This document shows positions 15,567-24,582 of a DNA stretch of 64,000 nucleotides, piece after piece. Each line of letters opens with the position of its first letter. The first letter of the stretch is position 1. The translations under genes and the position numbers were made by a program. The notes under the pieces were generated by a model that was not told the origin of the DNA, ran no database searches, and saw nothing but the letters and a program-made list of their open reading frames with translations. The DNA is from DSVZ01 sp037439785 (lineage in GTDB: Bacteria; Verrucomicrobiota; Verrucomicrobiia; Limisphaerales; J093), in the NCBI GenBank assembly GCA_037439785.1, contig JBBIVJ010000005.1, positions 83,618 to 147,617 on the forward strand. The letters run 5' to 3'.

Positions 15567-18416
15567 TCAGGCGCCGGGGAACTCGAAGCCCACCTTGCCC
15601 TTCTCATCGAGCACCAGGCAGGCGGCAAAGGGCCGGCCGGTCTTGCGGGAGACAAACCGGTCGAAGCGGTCGGTCCGCCGCTCGGTCAACAGCTTGACCA
15701 TCTGCTCGCGGGGGATGGGTTGCTCGAGGACCACCTTGCCGGACCGGAACTTGCACGGGCGGTTCTCGCGCTGGGTGTGTTCGCACCGGTAATCGGTTTC
15801 GGTCTCGAACACCCGTCCCCCACACTGCGGGCAGGGGCCCACCGGTTCCAGGCCGGTGAAGTCCACCGGCGGGGGCGGCGCCGCAGGCGGAGTCTTGGTC
15901 CGGCGGGGGCCGCCGGCGCGCGCGCGGGCCTCGCGCGGGACGAACTCGAACTCGACCTTGCCGTCCTTGAGCACCAGCAAGGCCTCGAACTTGCGGCCGG
16001 TACGCTTGGAGACGAAGCCCGGTAACAGGTCGGTTTTGCCCTCGGCCAGCAGCTTGGCGCACTGCGCCGGCTCGAGGGGCTGCTGCAAAATCACCTTGCC
16101 CACCTTGAAACGGCAGGCGGGGTCCGGCCCCGCTGCCTTCTCGCACACGTAGTTCATGCCGGCATCATGGACCGCCCCGCCGCAGGCGGGGCAGCGTCCC
16201 AGCGGGGTCTGGCCGGTGAAATCCGGCGCCGTCGCCGCGGCCGGCTCGCCGTTCTCGGCGGCCGCGCCGCCGCCGTTGCCGCCGCCCGCGCCGAAGTCGA
16301 ACTCGGCCTTGAAGTCCGGCGCCGGCCCCAACTTCATCAGGGCATTGAACGGCCGGCCGCGCTTGCTGCGGAAGCCCTGCAGGGGGCCGACGCGCCCTTC
16401 CCGGAGCAGGGTTTCGACCTCCGCCGGCTCGAACTGGCGGCCGAGGATGATCTTGTAGAGCGCCCAGCCGCAGCGGACGCACTGAAAGGTCTTGTACTTT
16501 TCGTGCACCTCGCCGCCGCATCTGGGGCAGGGCGTCGGCAGCACGCCGAAATCCCCCGGCACGGTGTCGTGTTCGTAGGAGCGGGCGCGCTCGACGATGT
16601 GGCGGGTCATCTCGGCGATGCCGCGCATGAACTCCTCGCGCCGGAGCCGGCCGTGCTCCATCTGCTTGAGGCGGTATTCCCAGTCGCCGGTCAGCTCGGG
16701 CTTGGTCAGTTCCTCGGTGCCCAGGCCGCGGAGCAGGGTGAGCAGGGAGAAGGCCTTGGCGGTGGGCACCAGTTCCTTGCCCTGCCGAACCAGGTAATGC
16801 TCCTGAAGCAGGCCCTCGATGATGGCCGCCCGCGTGGCCGGCGTGCCCAGCCCCTTTTCGGCCATGGCCTCGCGCAGTTCGTCGTCCTCGACCAGTTTGC
16901 CCGCCCCTTCCATGGCGCTGAGCAGGGTGGCCTCGGTGTAGCGCGGGGGCGGCTTGGTCTGGAGCAGTTTGACCTCGATCGCAGGGGTCTGGACGGTCTC
17001 GCCAGGCTGCACCGGCACCAGGGCGGGGGCATCGGGGTTCGCGACTTCGCCGCCGTACACCACGCGCCAGCCGGGCCGGATCAGGACACGGCCCTCGGTT
17101 TTGAACGGTTCGCTCTCGACGCGGGTGATGCGGGTGGTGACCAGGTATTCGGCCGGCGGGTAGAACACCGCCAGGAACCGCCGCACCACGCAGTCGTAGA
17201 GCATGCGCTCCGCCTCGGTCAGGTGGCCGGGGGGCTGGGGCGTGGGGATGATCGCGAAGTGGTCGCTGACCCGCGCGTTGTCGAACACCCGCCGGTTGCC
17301 GGGCCGGACCCACTGCTCGTGCAGGATTTCCTCGGCAAAGGGCCGGTAGGCCTCCTCCCGCAATGCTTCGAGGGTGGTGCGGACGGTGTCCGGGTAATCC
17401 TCCGGGAGGTGCCGGGAATCGGTGCGGGGGTAGGTCAGGACCTTGTGTTTTTCGTACAAGGCCTGGGCCAGGGCGAGGGTTTGCCGGGCACTGAAGCCGA
17501 AGCGGGCGTTGGCCTCGCGCTGGAGGCTGGTCAGGTCGAACAACAGCGGCGGCAGTTGGGTGCTGGGCTTGCTCTCCTCGGTGACCTCCCCCGGCCGGCC
17601 CAGGCACCGGGCGCGGATGGCCTCGGCGCGGGCGGCATCCCAGAGCCGCTCCGGCCGCAGGTCGGGGTCGGCATCGCGGGCCGGGTTCTTTTTGAACTGC
17701 TCGTCGAACCAGCGGCCGGTGTAGGTGCCGGCGGCGGCGGCGAAGGTGGCGTGGACCTCCCAGTAATCGCGGGGCACGAACTTGCGGATGCGGTCCTCGC
17801 GCTCGACCAGGATGGCCAGAGTGGGGGTTTGCACGCGGCCCACGGTGGTCTTCACGAATCCGCCGGACTTCGAATTGAAGGCGGTCATGGCGCGCGTGCC
17901 ATTGATGCCCACCAACCAGTCGGCCTCGCTGCGGCTGACGGCGGCGTCGGCCAGGCCGCGCATCGCCTCGTCGGAGCGCAGGTGGGCGAAGGCGTCCCGG
18001 ATGGCCGCCGGGGTCATGCTCTGGAGCCAGAGCCGCTGCACCGGCTGGCGGGCACCGGTGTATTGGAGGAGGTAGCGGAAGATCAGCTCGCCCTCCCGGC
18101 CGGCGTCACAGGCGTTGATGATCCGGGTGACGTCCGGCCGGCGGATCAGCCGCTCGATGGCCTTGAGGCGTTCGGCGGCCTTCTCGCGGGGCTTGAGCTC
18201 GAAGCGGGGGGGGATCACCGGCAGGGCGGCAAAGGTCCACTTGCCCCGTCGGGGCTGGAACTCTTCCGGGGCGTCAATCTCCAGCAGGTGCCCGAGGGCC
18301 GAGGTGATGACGTACTGGTCGTTCTCGTAGTGGTCGCCGGTCTTCCGCGCCTTCAACACGCGGGCGAGGTCGGCGGCAACCGAGGGTTTCTCTGCGATGA
18401 CCAGGGCCTTGGACAT
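15567..18416 (-). CDS. topB: DNA topoisomerase III with three C-terminal zinc-ribbon/Crpt repeats
   Basis: A 949-residue type IA topoisomerase. The Toprim domain opens with SKALVIAEKPSVAADLARVL and carries INACDAGREGELIFRY (the DxD/E metal site). The catalytic Tyr is in LTYPRTDSRHLPEDY. After about residue 625 come three similar C-terminal units beginning with CPRCGG (about 629), CPACGG (about 740) and CPQCGG (about 860). Each has a Cys4-type ribbon and a repeat of the form GFRSKRGRPFNALM. TopB decatenates replication intermediates and holds single-stranded DNA with these ribbons. The length exceeds E. coli TopB (653) because of the tail, a layout seen in several phyla. Confidence 0.93.
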   Translation of the reverse strand: MSKALVIAEKPSVAADLARVLKARKTGDHYENDQYVITSALGHLLEIDAPEEFQPRRGKWTFAALPVIPPRFELKPREKAAERLKAIERLIRRPDVTRIINACDAGREGELIFRYLLQYTGARQPVQRLWLQSMTPAAIRDAFAHLRSDEAMRGLADAAVSRSEADWLVGINGTRAMTAFNSKSGGFVKTTVGRVQTPTLAILVEREDRIRKFVPRDYWEVHATFAAAAGTYTGRWFDEQFKKNPARDADPDLRPERLWDAARAEAIRARCLGRPGEVTEESKPSTQLPPLLFDLTSLQREANARFGFSARQTLALAQALYEKHKVLTYPRTDSRHLPEDYPDTVRTTLEALREEAYRPFAEEILHEQWVRPGNRRVFDNARVSDHFAIIPTPQPPGHLTEAERMLYDCVVRRFLAVFYPPAEYLVTTRITRVESEPFKTEGRVLIRPGWRVVYGGEVANPDAPALVPVQPGETVQTPAIEVKLLQTKPPPRYTEATLLSAMEGAGKLVEDDELREAMAEKGLGTPATRAAIIEGLLQEHYLVRQGKELVPTAKAFSLLTLLRGLGTEELTKPELTGDWEYRLKQMEHGRLRREEFMRGIAEMTRHIVERARSYEHDTVPGDFGVLPTPCPRCGGEVHEKYKTFQCVRCGWALYKIILGRQFEPAEVETLLREGRVGPLQGFRSKRGRPFNALMKLGPAPDFKAEFDFGAGGGNGGGAAAENGEPAAATAPDFTGQTPLGRCPACGGAVHDAGMNYVCEKAAGPDPACRFKVGKVILQQPLEPAQCAKLLAEGKTDLLPGFVSKRTGRKFEALLVLKDGKVEFEFVPREARARAGGPRRTKTPPAAPPPPVDFTGLEPVGPCPQCGGRVFETETDYRCEHTQRENRPCKFRSGKVVLEQPIPREQMVKLLTERRTDRFDRFVSRKTGRPFAACLVLDEKGKVGFEFPGA

Positions 18417-18579
18417 GCACCATGACGGCGGAGGGCGGCCCCGGCGTCCGGGAAAAGCCGCGGCCGCCTCCTGCGCGGGAGCGGAAACTGACCAAAAGCC
18501 GCCGCCAAGTCAAAGGCGCAGTCCATCCCGCCCCGGACGCGCCGACCGGCCGACTGGTCCTCCCCCGGCTCGCCGGCCT

Positions 18580-18608
18580 TTGACAAGCGCCGGCCGGCTG
18601 ATTAGCGT
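18580..18608 (+). promoter_or_regulatory. Promoter of HIT-phoH-ybeY operon, leaderless-type spacing
   Basis: TTGACA (18580-18585), 17-bp spacer, TAGCGT (18603-18608). The ATG of the HIT gene is at 18616, only 7 nt beyond the -10, so transcription would start at or next to the start codon. Confidence 0.55.
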
Positions 18609-18615
18609 GGCCAAC

Positions 18616-19125
18616 ATGGATCACCTCCACGCCCCGTGGCGGATCGAATACATTCTGGTGCCCAAGCCGAAGCAGGACCGGTCGCTCTTCACCCGCATCG
18701 TCCAGTCGGACGATGACGAGGGCAACCACGTCCTGGCCCGCGGGCGGACCTGCTTTGCCATGCTCAACGCCTACCCCTACAACGGCGGCCACCTCATGGT
18801 CGTGCCCTACAAACAGACGGCGGACTTCAACGACCTGAGCGATCAGGAACTGCTCGAACTGTGGCACCTGACCCGCCGCTGCCTCAACGCCCTCAAGCGC
18901 ACCATGAACCCCGACGGCTTCAACCTGGGCATCAACCTGGGGCGCGTGGCCGGCGCCGGGGTCGAGGAACATCTCCACCTCCACGTCGTCCCCCGCTGGA
19001 ACGGCGACACCAATTTCATGCCCGTGCTGGCCGATACCTCCGTCATCCCCGAAGCCCTCCGCGACGTCGCCGCCCGCCTGCGCGCCGCCCTGGCCGAGGA
19101 CCCCGCCCCGGCCCCCGCCACCTGA
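18616..19125 (+). CDS. HIT-domain nucleotide hydrolase/phosphorylase
   Basis: A 169-residue HIT-family protein. The active-site histidine triad is H119-L-H121-L-H123 in EEHLHLHVVPRW, preceded by GFNLGINLGRVAGAGV. The N-terminal MDHLHAPWRIEYI plus NAYPYNGGHLMVVPYK belong to the Ap4A phosphorylase-like/galactose-1-phosphate uridylyltransferase-like branch found next to phoH and ybeY. Members split dinucleoside polyphosphates or nucleoside-phosphoramidates. It is the first gene of a five-gene operon, with 1 nt separating it from phoH. No Shine-Dalgarno sequence is seen, which agrees with the leaderless promoter. Confidence 0.88.
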   Translation: MDHLHAPWRIEYILVPKPKQDRSLFTRIVQSDDDEGNHVLARGRTCFAMLNAYPYNGGHLMVVPYKQTADFNDLSDQELLELWHLTRRCLNALKRTMNPDGFNLGINLGRVAGAGVEEHLHLHVVPRWNGDTNFMPVLADTSVIPEALRDVAARLRAALAEDPAPAPAT

Positions 19126-19126
19126 C

Positions 19127-20082
<956 letters not shown>

Positions 20083-20086
<4 letters not shown>

Positions 20087-20586
20087 ACCGCCCCCGCCTC
20101 CGGGTTCGCAACCGTCAGCGTGCCCGCCGACTCGACGCCCGGCTCCTGGAAACCCTCGGTCGCGCCGCCCTGGCCCAGCCCGAACTGGCCGCCCTGCCCC
20201 CCGCCACCGAGTTGGACGTCCTCCTGGTCGGCGATGCCACCATCCAGCAGCTCAACCAGCGCCTCCTCCGCCACGCCGGCCCCACCGACGTGATCACCCT
20301 CGACTACGGCCCCGCCCCCGCGGGCGGTCCCGCCCCCCGCCCGCGCTGCACCGAACTGTTCCTGGGCGTGCCCGAGGCCTACCGGCAGGCCCGTCGTTAT
20401 CGCACCAGCGGACCCGCCGAACTGGTGCGCTACCTCGTCCACGGCCTGCTCCACCTGGCGGGGCATGACGACCAAACCCCCGCCGCACGCCGGCGCATGC
20501 AACGGGCGGAAGACCGGCTGGTGCGGCGGCTGGCCGCGCAATTTGACTTCGCCCGGCTGGCGGCCCACCCTTCCCGCCGCGCGTGA
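20083..20586 (+). CDS. ybeY: rRNA maturation endoribonuclease YbeY (variant metal site)
   Basis: A 167-residue member of the UPF0054 family. It has TDVITLDYG and the metal-binding segment H120-G-L-L-H124-L-A-G-H-D-D130. The family consensus is HGxLHLxGYDH; here the third His ligand position is Asp, and the preceding Tyr is His128, which could take over. YbeY matures the 16S rRNA 3' end and takes part in ribosome quality control. The start overlaps phoH and its stop overlaps the GTG of the next gene. I believe such GYDD-like variants occur in related phyla, but could not check. Confidence 0.87.
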
Positions 20587-21269
20587 AAACGCAGCTCCAA
20601 ATCTGGCGGGCCAACTTCTTCACCGGCCTGGCGGTGGTGCTGCCGGTGGTACTGACCCTGATCATCCTCAAATGGGGATTCGGAACCATCGCCGGCATCA
20701 CGGACACGTTGCTGTTCTTCGTACCCAGGGAGATCACGCGGGCCGACGGCGGCCGCGGCCCCACCTACTGGTACTGGAGCCTGGCGTCGTTCGGGCTGGC
20801 GGTGGTCCTCATCACCGCCGTCGGTCGGGCCACTCGCTACTATGTCGGCAAACGGCTGGTCCAGGCGGTGGACATGCTCATGCGGCGGGTGCCGCTGCTG
20901 AACAAAATCTACGGCACCATCCATCAGGTGAACGAGGCCTTCACCACCAGCTCGAAATCCTCCTTCAAGCAGGTGGTGCTCATTGAGTACCCCCGCCGCG
21001 GCATGTACGTCATCGGCTTCCTGACCAGCGACTCCATCCCCGAGCCCGAGGCCCGGCTGGGCCGCAAGCTCGACGGCGTCTTCGTGCCCACCACCCCCAA
21101 CCCCACCAGCGGCTTCCTGGTCATCGTGCCGGACGAGGACGTCATCCGCCTGAGCATGCCGGTGAGCGACGGCATCAAGTACATCTTCAGCGTCGGCTCG
21201 GTGGTGCCGCCCTACGCGGTGGCACAGGCGCGGGAACAGGGCGTGCTGCCGGTCCCCGCCGGGCCATGA
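20583..21269 (+). CDS. DUF502 family inner-membrane protein
   Basis: A 228-residue protein (GTG start overlapping the ybeY stop). Two membrane helices are evident: residues about 9-30 (FFTGLAVVLPVVLTLIILKW) and about 63-85. The following YYVGKRLVQAVDMLMRRVPLLNKIYGTIHQV and PRRGMYVIGFLTSD and FVPTTPNPTSGFLVIVP are the typical DUF502 motifs. The function is unknown; in plants distant relatives are LIKE-COV proteins. Its place inside a rRNA-maturation/repair operon is conserved enough here (overlaps on both sides) to imply co-translation. Confidence 0.88.
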   Translation: MKTQLQIWRANFFTGLAVVLPVVLTLIILKWGFGTIAGITDTLLFFVPREITRADGGRGPTYWYWSLASFGLAVVLITAVGRATRYYVGKRLVQAVDMLMRRVPLLNKIYGTIHQVNEAFTTSSKSSFKQVVLIEYPRRGMYVIGFLTSDSIPEPEARLGRKLDGVFVPTTPNPTSGFLVIVPDEDVIRLSMPVSDGIKYIFSVGSVVPPYAVAQAREQGVLPVPAGP

Positions 21270-21982
21270 GCCTTGAGCGCACTCCGGGTCTGGTGCTCCG
21301 CGTGCGGCCGCTGACCGAAACCAGCCTCATCGTCCGCTGGCTGACCGCGCGGCACGGCCGGCTGGCCACCGTGGCCAAAGGCGCCCGCCGCCCCAGGTCC
21401 CCCTTCCGCGGCCAGCTCGACCTGTTCTTCGAGGCTGAATTGAGCTTCCGCCGCAGCCGCCGCTCGGACCTGCACACCCTCGGCGAGGTGCGCGTGCTCC
21501 ACCCCCATCCGGAACTGCGCTCCCAACTGGACCGCCTCCGCGCCGCCGCCTGCGCCGTGCACTGGACCGAGCGCGTCACCGAACCCGAGGCCCCCGTGCC
21601 GGAATTGTACGCCCTGTGGGGCGAGTTCCTCGATCCCGCCCCCGGCCCCGCCCCGCCTCGCCTGCTGGCCTTCGAGTGGCGGTTGCTGGGCCTGCTGGGC
21701 CTGCAACCCGACCCCGCCCGTTGCGGCCTCAGCCCGGCAGCGCACGAACTGGCCCGGCACCTGGGCCAACACCCCTGCGCCGCCCCGCCGGAACCGCCCC
21801 CCTCGCCGGCGGCCTTCCGCGAGCTGGCCCGCTTCCTGGGTCGCTGTTACCTCGACGCGTTTGGTTGTTCCCCGCCCCGTGGCCGCGAGGCCGCCCTGGG
21901 GCTGACACCGGCCGCGCGCTCGGCCGCCGCAGCGGAGGAAGGAGCCGAGAGCGGACTTCCCCGCCGACCGGAGGCCGGCTAA
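21266..21982 (+). CDS. recO: DNA repair protein RecO, lacking the zinc-finger cysteines
   Basis: A 238-residue protein. The N-terminal OB-fold is clear: GLVLRVRPLTETSLIVRWLTARHGRLATVAKGARRPRSPFRGQLD. The helical C-terminal domain follows, including RLLAFEWRLLGLLGLQPD. RecO loads RecA with RecR in recombination repair. In many RecO proteins a CxxC...CxxC zinc site follows this point; only C-G-L remains here, so the zinc site is absent, and the last 25 residues are Ala/Glu-rich. It starts in an ATGA overlap with the DUF502 gene and closes the operon. Confidence 0.8.
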   Translation: MSLERTPGLVLRVRPLTETSLIVRWLTARHGRLATVAKGARRPRSPFRGQLDLFFEAELSFRRSRRSDLHTLGEVRVLHPHPELRSQLDRLRAAACAVHWTERVTEPEAPVPELYALWGEFLDPAPGPAPPRLLAFEWRLLGLLGLQPDPARCGLSPAAHELARHLGQHPCAAPPEPPPSPAAFRELARFLGRCYLDAFGCSPPRGREAALGLTPAARSAAAAEEGAESGLPRRPEAG

Positions 21983-21991
21983 AACCCGGCC

Positions 21992-23410
21992 ATGAACTCC
22001 CGCGTTTCCCCGCGCACCCCCGCGTGCAGCCGCCGGGACTTTGTCCGCGGCCTGGCCGGGGCCGGGCTGGCGGCGGCCGCCTCGGCCCTGCCAGCCGGCC
22101 GGGCCCAGGAGGCCGGGGCGCGCCCGCTGCGGGCGGCGGACGTCACGGTGCTGCTGCCCCGGTTGCGCGTGCCGGTCGGCTGGATCATTGATGATTCGAC
22201 CTGCCTGGTGAACCTGAACCGGTTCGCCATGCCGCAGTTTGACGAGGCTCACAGCGGCCGCCAGCCGGTCTATCACCGCAACTGGCGTGACTGGCCGGTC
22301 GAGATTCCCGACGAGTTTGTGCGCCGCTTCGGGGAGTGGTGCGCCGCCCGGGGCGTGCGCGGCAAGTACAGCGTGGTGCCCTACCCGGCCTGCGTGGGCC
22401 GGCTGGACCGTTTCCTGCCGGGCTGGACCGGGCGCGAGCTGCGCGAAAGCCTCGATCTGGTGCGGACCCTGTTGACGCCACACTGGGACATCCATCCCGA
22501 AATGCTCACCCACACGCGCGTGGTGGACCTGCGTACCGGCCAACCCCATCCCGAGCCCGGCCTGGCCTGGATGGAAAACTGGGACTGGTCCGCCGGACGG
22601 TCCGTGGACGAACTGGCCGCCTACCAGGCCTGCGCGCTGGAAATCCTCAAAAACGTCGGCCTCCGCTGCGAGGGCCTCACCACCCCCGGCGGCTACGGCA
22701 GCCGCGCCCGCCCCCAACTGGCCCGTGCCACCTTCGAAGCGGTGCGGGCGGTCTTCGGCGCGGAAATCCCCCATTACTTCCGCGACCTGCACGAGGCCGG
22801 CCCCGACTCCGTGGCCCCGCGGGTCGAGCTGGCCTCCGACCTGGACGGCCCCGACCCCCGCTGCGTGGTCAGCGTGGTCGGGTGCACCGGCGACTGGACC
22901 GGCGGCTGGGACAACGTGCCGCCGGAAGGCCCGGACCGGTTCATCACCGCCGACCTGTCCCGCGGCCGGCTGGTCGAGGTCATCGAGCGGGGCGAGCCGG
23001 CGCTGATGCTCTGCCACTGGACCGGCCTGTATTGGAACGGGCGCGAGCTGGGATTCCAGGTCTTCCAGGAGGTGGTCCGGCGGCTTCACGCCCGCTTTGA
23101 CCACCTGCTGTGGATGAAGCTCAGCGAGCTGGCCCGTTACTGGGCGGCCCGCGAATTGACCCGCCCGGAACGCCGCGGCGACACCCTCCTGCTCCGCGCG
23201 CCCTTTGCCTGCCCGGACTACACCGTGCGCTGGCCGGTAAGCCGCCCCGGCCGCGTCCGTTGGCACGGGCCGGGACAGACCGCCGACCTGCGCGAGGTCG
23301 CCGGCCCGCGGCAGTTGACCGCCGGCACGTGGTTCCTCCAGGGCGGCCAGCTCGTGGCCTGTTTCAACCTGGCCCGCGGCGAGAACCGCCTCGAGGCGGG
23401 TGCGGCCTGA
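21992..23410 (+). CDS. Tat-exported protein of unknown function, polysaccharide-deacetylase-like
   Basis: A 472-residue protein beginning with a twin-arginine signal (SRRDFVRGLAGAG at residues 13-25, Ala-rich h-region, cleavage near GRAQEAG). The mature protein has VGWIIDDSTCLVNLNRF with paired Asp, a GKYSVVPYP strand, and TTPGGYGSRARPQLA, which together recall the DD and R-x-P-x-G elements of NodB/polysaccharide deacetylase barrels. The C-terminal about 90 residues form a beta-rich domain. I do not recognise the family with certainty. It starts only 9 nt after recO, yet a Tat-exported enzyme need not share its function. Confidence 0.45.
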   Translation: MNSRVSPRTPACSRRDFVRGLAGAGLAAAASALPAGRAQEAGARPLRAADVTVLLPRLRVPVGWIIDDSTCLVNLNRFAMPQFDEAHSGRQPVYHRNWRDWPVEIPDEFVRRFGEWCAARGVRGKYSVVPYPACVGRLDRFLPGWTGRELRESLDLVRTLLTPHWDIHPEMLTHTRVVDLRTGQPHPEPGLAWMENWDWSAGRSVDELAAYQACALEILKNVGLRCEGLTTPGGYGSRARPQLARATFEAVRAVFGAEIPHYFRDLHEAGPDSVAPRVELASDLDGPDPRCVVSVVGCTGDWTGGWDNVPPEGPDRFITADLSRGRLVEVIERGEPALMLCHWTGLYWNGRELGFQVFQEVVRRLHARFDHLLWMKLSELARYWAARELTRPERRGDTLLLRAPFACPDYTVRWPVSRPGRVRWHGPGQTADLREVAGPRQLTAGTWFLQGGQLVACFNLARGENRLEAGAA

Positions 23411-23436
23411 GCCCCGCGTCACCCCCCCGGGCCGTT

Positions 23437-23476
23437 GACACAACAACGCCGGAACGGCCTCGGGGCCGTTCCGGCG
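23437..23476 (-). terminator. Strong hairpin terminator between convergent genes
   Basis: A perfect 13-bp stem (23447-23459 with 23464-23476) capped by the tetraloop TCGG. On the minus strand it is followed by TTGTTGTGTC, so it terminates the thioredoxin-like gene; it may also stop transcripts from the plus-strand gene ending at 23410. Confidence 0.75.
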
Positions 23477-23508
23477 GGAGGAAGCCGGCGGCCGTAGCCG
23501 CCGCGGCG

Positions 23509-23745
23509 TCAGCGCAGCGCGTCGAGGCTGGCGCCGAAGTTGATGTGGTAGGCGGTCCCGTGGAGGACCAGGGCGGGGACGGATTTGACACCGGCCCGTT
23601 CGGCCTCGGGGAGGCGGGACTTGTCCCGGCCCAGGTGGACGATTTCCACCTCGAAGCGGGCCGGGTCGAGGGCGGCGGCGACGTTTTGCTCGGCGGCCAC
23701 ACAGACCGGGCAGCCGGCGTGGTAGAACACGGCTTTGGTTTTCAT
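23509..23745 (-). CDS. Thioredoxin-fold redox protein (CPVC)
   Basis: A 78-residue protein with the active site C12-P-V-C15 right after the first strand (KAVFYHAGCPVC) and the cis-proline loop VKSVPALVL near residue 56. The size and layout suit the glutaredoxin/thioredoxin-like small redox proteins. It is divergent from an HxlR-family regulator with a 177-bp shared intergenic region; HxlR regulators often answer to electrophile or disulfide stress, so regulation of this gene by its neighbour is likely. The ATG at 23745 is the only start that leaves the redox motif at the proper place. Confidence 0.78.
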   Translation of the reverse strand: MKTKAVFYHAGCPVCVAAEQNVAAALDPARFEVEIVHLGRDKSRLPEAERAGVKSVPALVLHGTAYHINFGASLDALR

Positions 23746-23750
23746 GGCAG

Positions 23751-23777
23751 TGTTGTGTGTTGCGGTTTGTTGTGTGT
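23751..23777. promoter_or_regulatory. Direct repeat TGTTGTGTGT x2, candidate HxlR operator
   Basis: TGTTGTGTGT occurs at 23751-23760 and again at 23768-23777 (17-bp period), just upstream of the thioredoxin-like start. The position in the divergent gap and the regular spacing suggest a regulator binding site. A separate hairpin-like dyad GGTGC/GCACC lies at 23859-23872. Confidence 0.35.
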
Positions 23778-23885
23778 ATTGGCGGCGGCCGGTCGGCAGA
23801 CCGGCGTCGCGCCCTCCACCATGCCCGCCCCCGCACGCGGTCCAAGAGGGCACAATCCGGTGCGGGGGCACCTTTTGGTAACCGG

Positions 23886-23915
23886 CTGACAGGCGCGCGC
23901 GGCCGCAGGCATACT
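23886..23915 (+). promoter_or_regulatory. Putative promoter of the HxlR gene
   Basis: CTGACA (23886-23891), 18-bp spacer, CATACT (23910-23915). The ATG follows at 23923, again with room for almost no 5' leader. Confidence 0.45.
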
Positions 23916-23922
23916 GGGCGCC

Positions 23923-24339
23923 ATGAGCCGCCCGCCGCCCGGCCGTTACCTCTCCCTGAGCGAGCGCCGGCGCTACCGCCGCCTCGAGGATGTCGTGGGC
24001 TGCAAATGGTCCGCGGCGGTGCTGGCAGCCATCGCCCACGGCGTGAGCCGCCCCGGCCGCCTGGAGCGGTTCATCCCCGGCATTTCCACCAAGGTGCTTA
24101 ACGAGCGGCTGCGCAAGCTGCTGGATTACGACCTGATCACCCGCCACGAATTCCCGGGCAAGGTGCTGCGGGTGGAATACCAGCTCACCCCCACCGGCCG
24201 CAAACTGGCGGCCATCATCGAACAGCTCCGGGACCTGGACGAGGAACATGCCGCCCGGACCGCCCCGCCCCACCCCCCTTCGGCGACGGCGGCGGACCCC
24301 CCCGGCCCGGCCCCGCCCACCCCGGGAACTCCCCGCTAA
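23923..24339 (+). CDS. HxlR-family winged-helix transcriptional regulator
   Basis: A 138-residue protein with the HxlR core: VVGCKWSAAVLAAIAHG (the helix with the conserved GGKW-like motif), RLERFIPGISTKVLNERLRKLLDYDLITR (recognition helix and wing) and VEYQLTPTGRKLAAIIEQL. The last about 25 residues are Pro/Ala-rich and probably disordered. The family are dimeric MarR-like repressors or activators, often sensing formaldehyde, quinones or disulfide stress, and usually control a divergent gene, here the CPVC protein. The N-terminal Cys in VGCKW could be redox-sensitive, which is an inference. Confidence 0.85.
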   Translation: MSRPPPGRYLSLSERRRYRRLEDVVGCKWSAAVLAAIAHGVSRPGRLERFIPGISTKVLNERLRKLLDYDLITRHEFPGKVLRVEYQLTPTGRKLAAIIEQLRDLDEEHAARTAPPHPPSATAADPPGPAPPTPGTPR

Positions 24340-24366
24340 ACCGGCCAGCGGCCGGGGCGCCGGTCT

Positions 24367-24533
24367 GTCCCCAGTTTTGGGGACTGGTGGGGACGGCGGC
24401 CGCGGGTAAGCTGAAGCCGTTGTTGGGATGCAAAAGCGCAGCGAACCGTGTGTGAGCAGGGCGTAAGGCTGCGGCGCCGCATCGGATTTGTTCTCAGAAC
24501 AGGCCGGACGCAAAGTCCGGCCTTCGTTCTTTT
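24367..24533 (+). ncRNA. Candidate small RNA or HxlR 3' region ending in a strong terminator
   Basis: The 243-bp gap 24340-24582 contains no reading frame but three ordered structures on the plus strand: a hairpin GTCCCCA/TGGGGAC (24367-24384), a dyad TGTTC-TCA-GAACA (24489-24501), and directly after it the terminator below. This may be an independent small RNA or the structured 3' end of the HxlR transcript. No known RNA family was recognised and the 5' end is unknown, so the left boundary is arbitrary. Confidence 0.3.
24502..24533 (+). terminator. Rho-independent terminator
   Basis: GGCCGGAC (24502-24509), loop GCAAA, GTCCGGCC (24515-24522), then TTCGTTCTTTT. Eight perfect GC-rich pairs with a T-rich tail on the plus strand. 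Confidence 0.8.
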
Positions 24534-24582
24534 CGGGATGCCACAGCCCTGGCTTTCCCGCCCGCCAGCCGCGCCGGTGCGG

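Noticed and set aside
24489..24501. LexA box TGTTC-N-GAACA
   Set aside because: The spacer is 3 nt where the form I know needs 4, and no SOS-type gene follows; it is more likely part of the 3' RNA structure.
24367..24533. 6S RNA or tmRNA
   Set aside because: No 6S-type closing stem with central bubble and no tmRNA tag reading frame or tRNA-like ends are seen.
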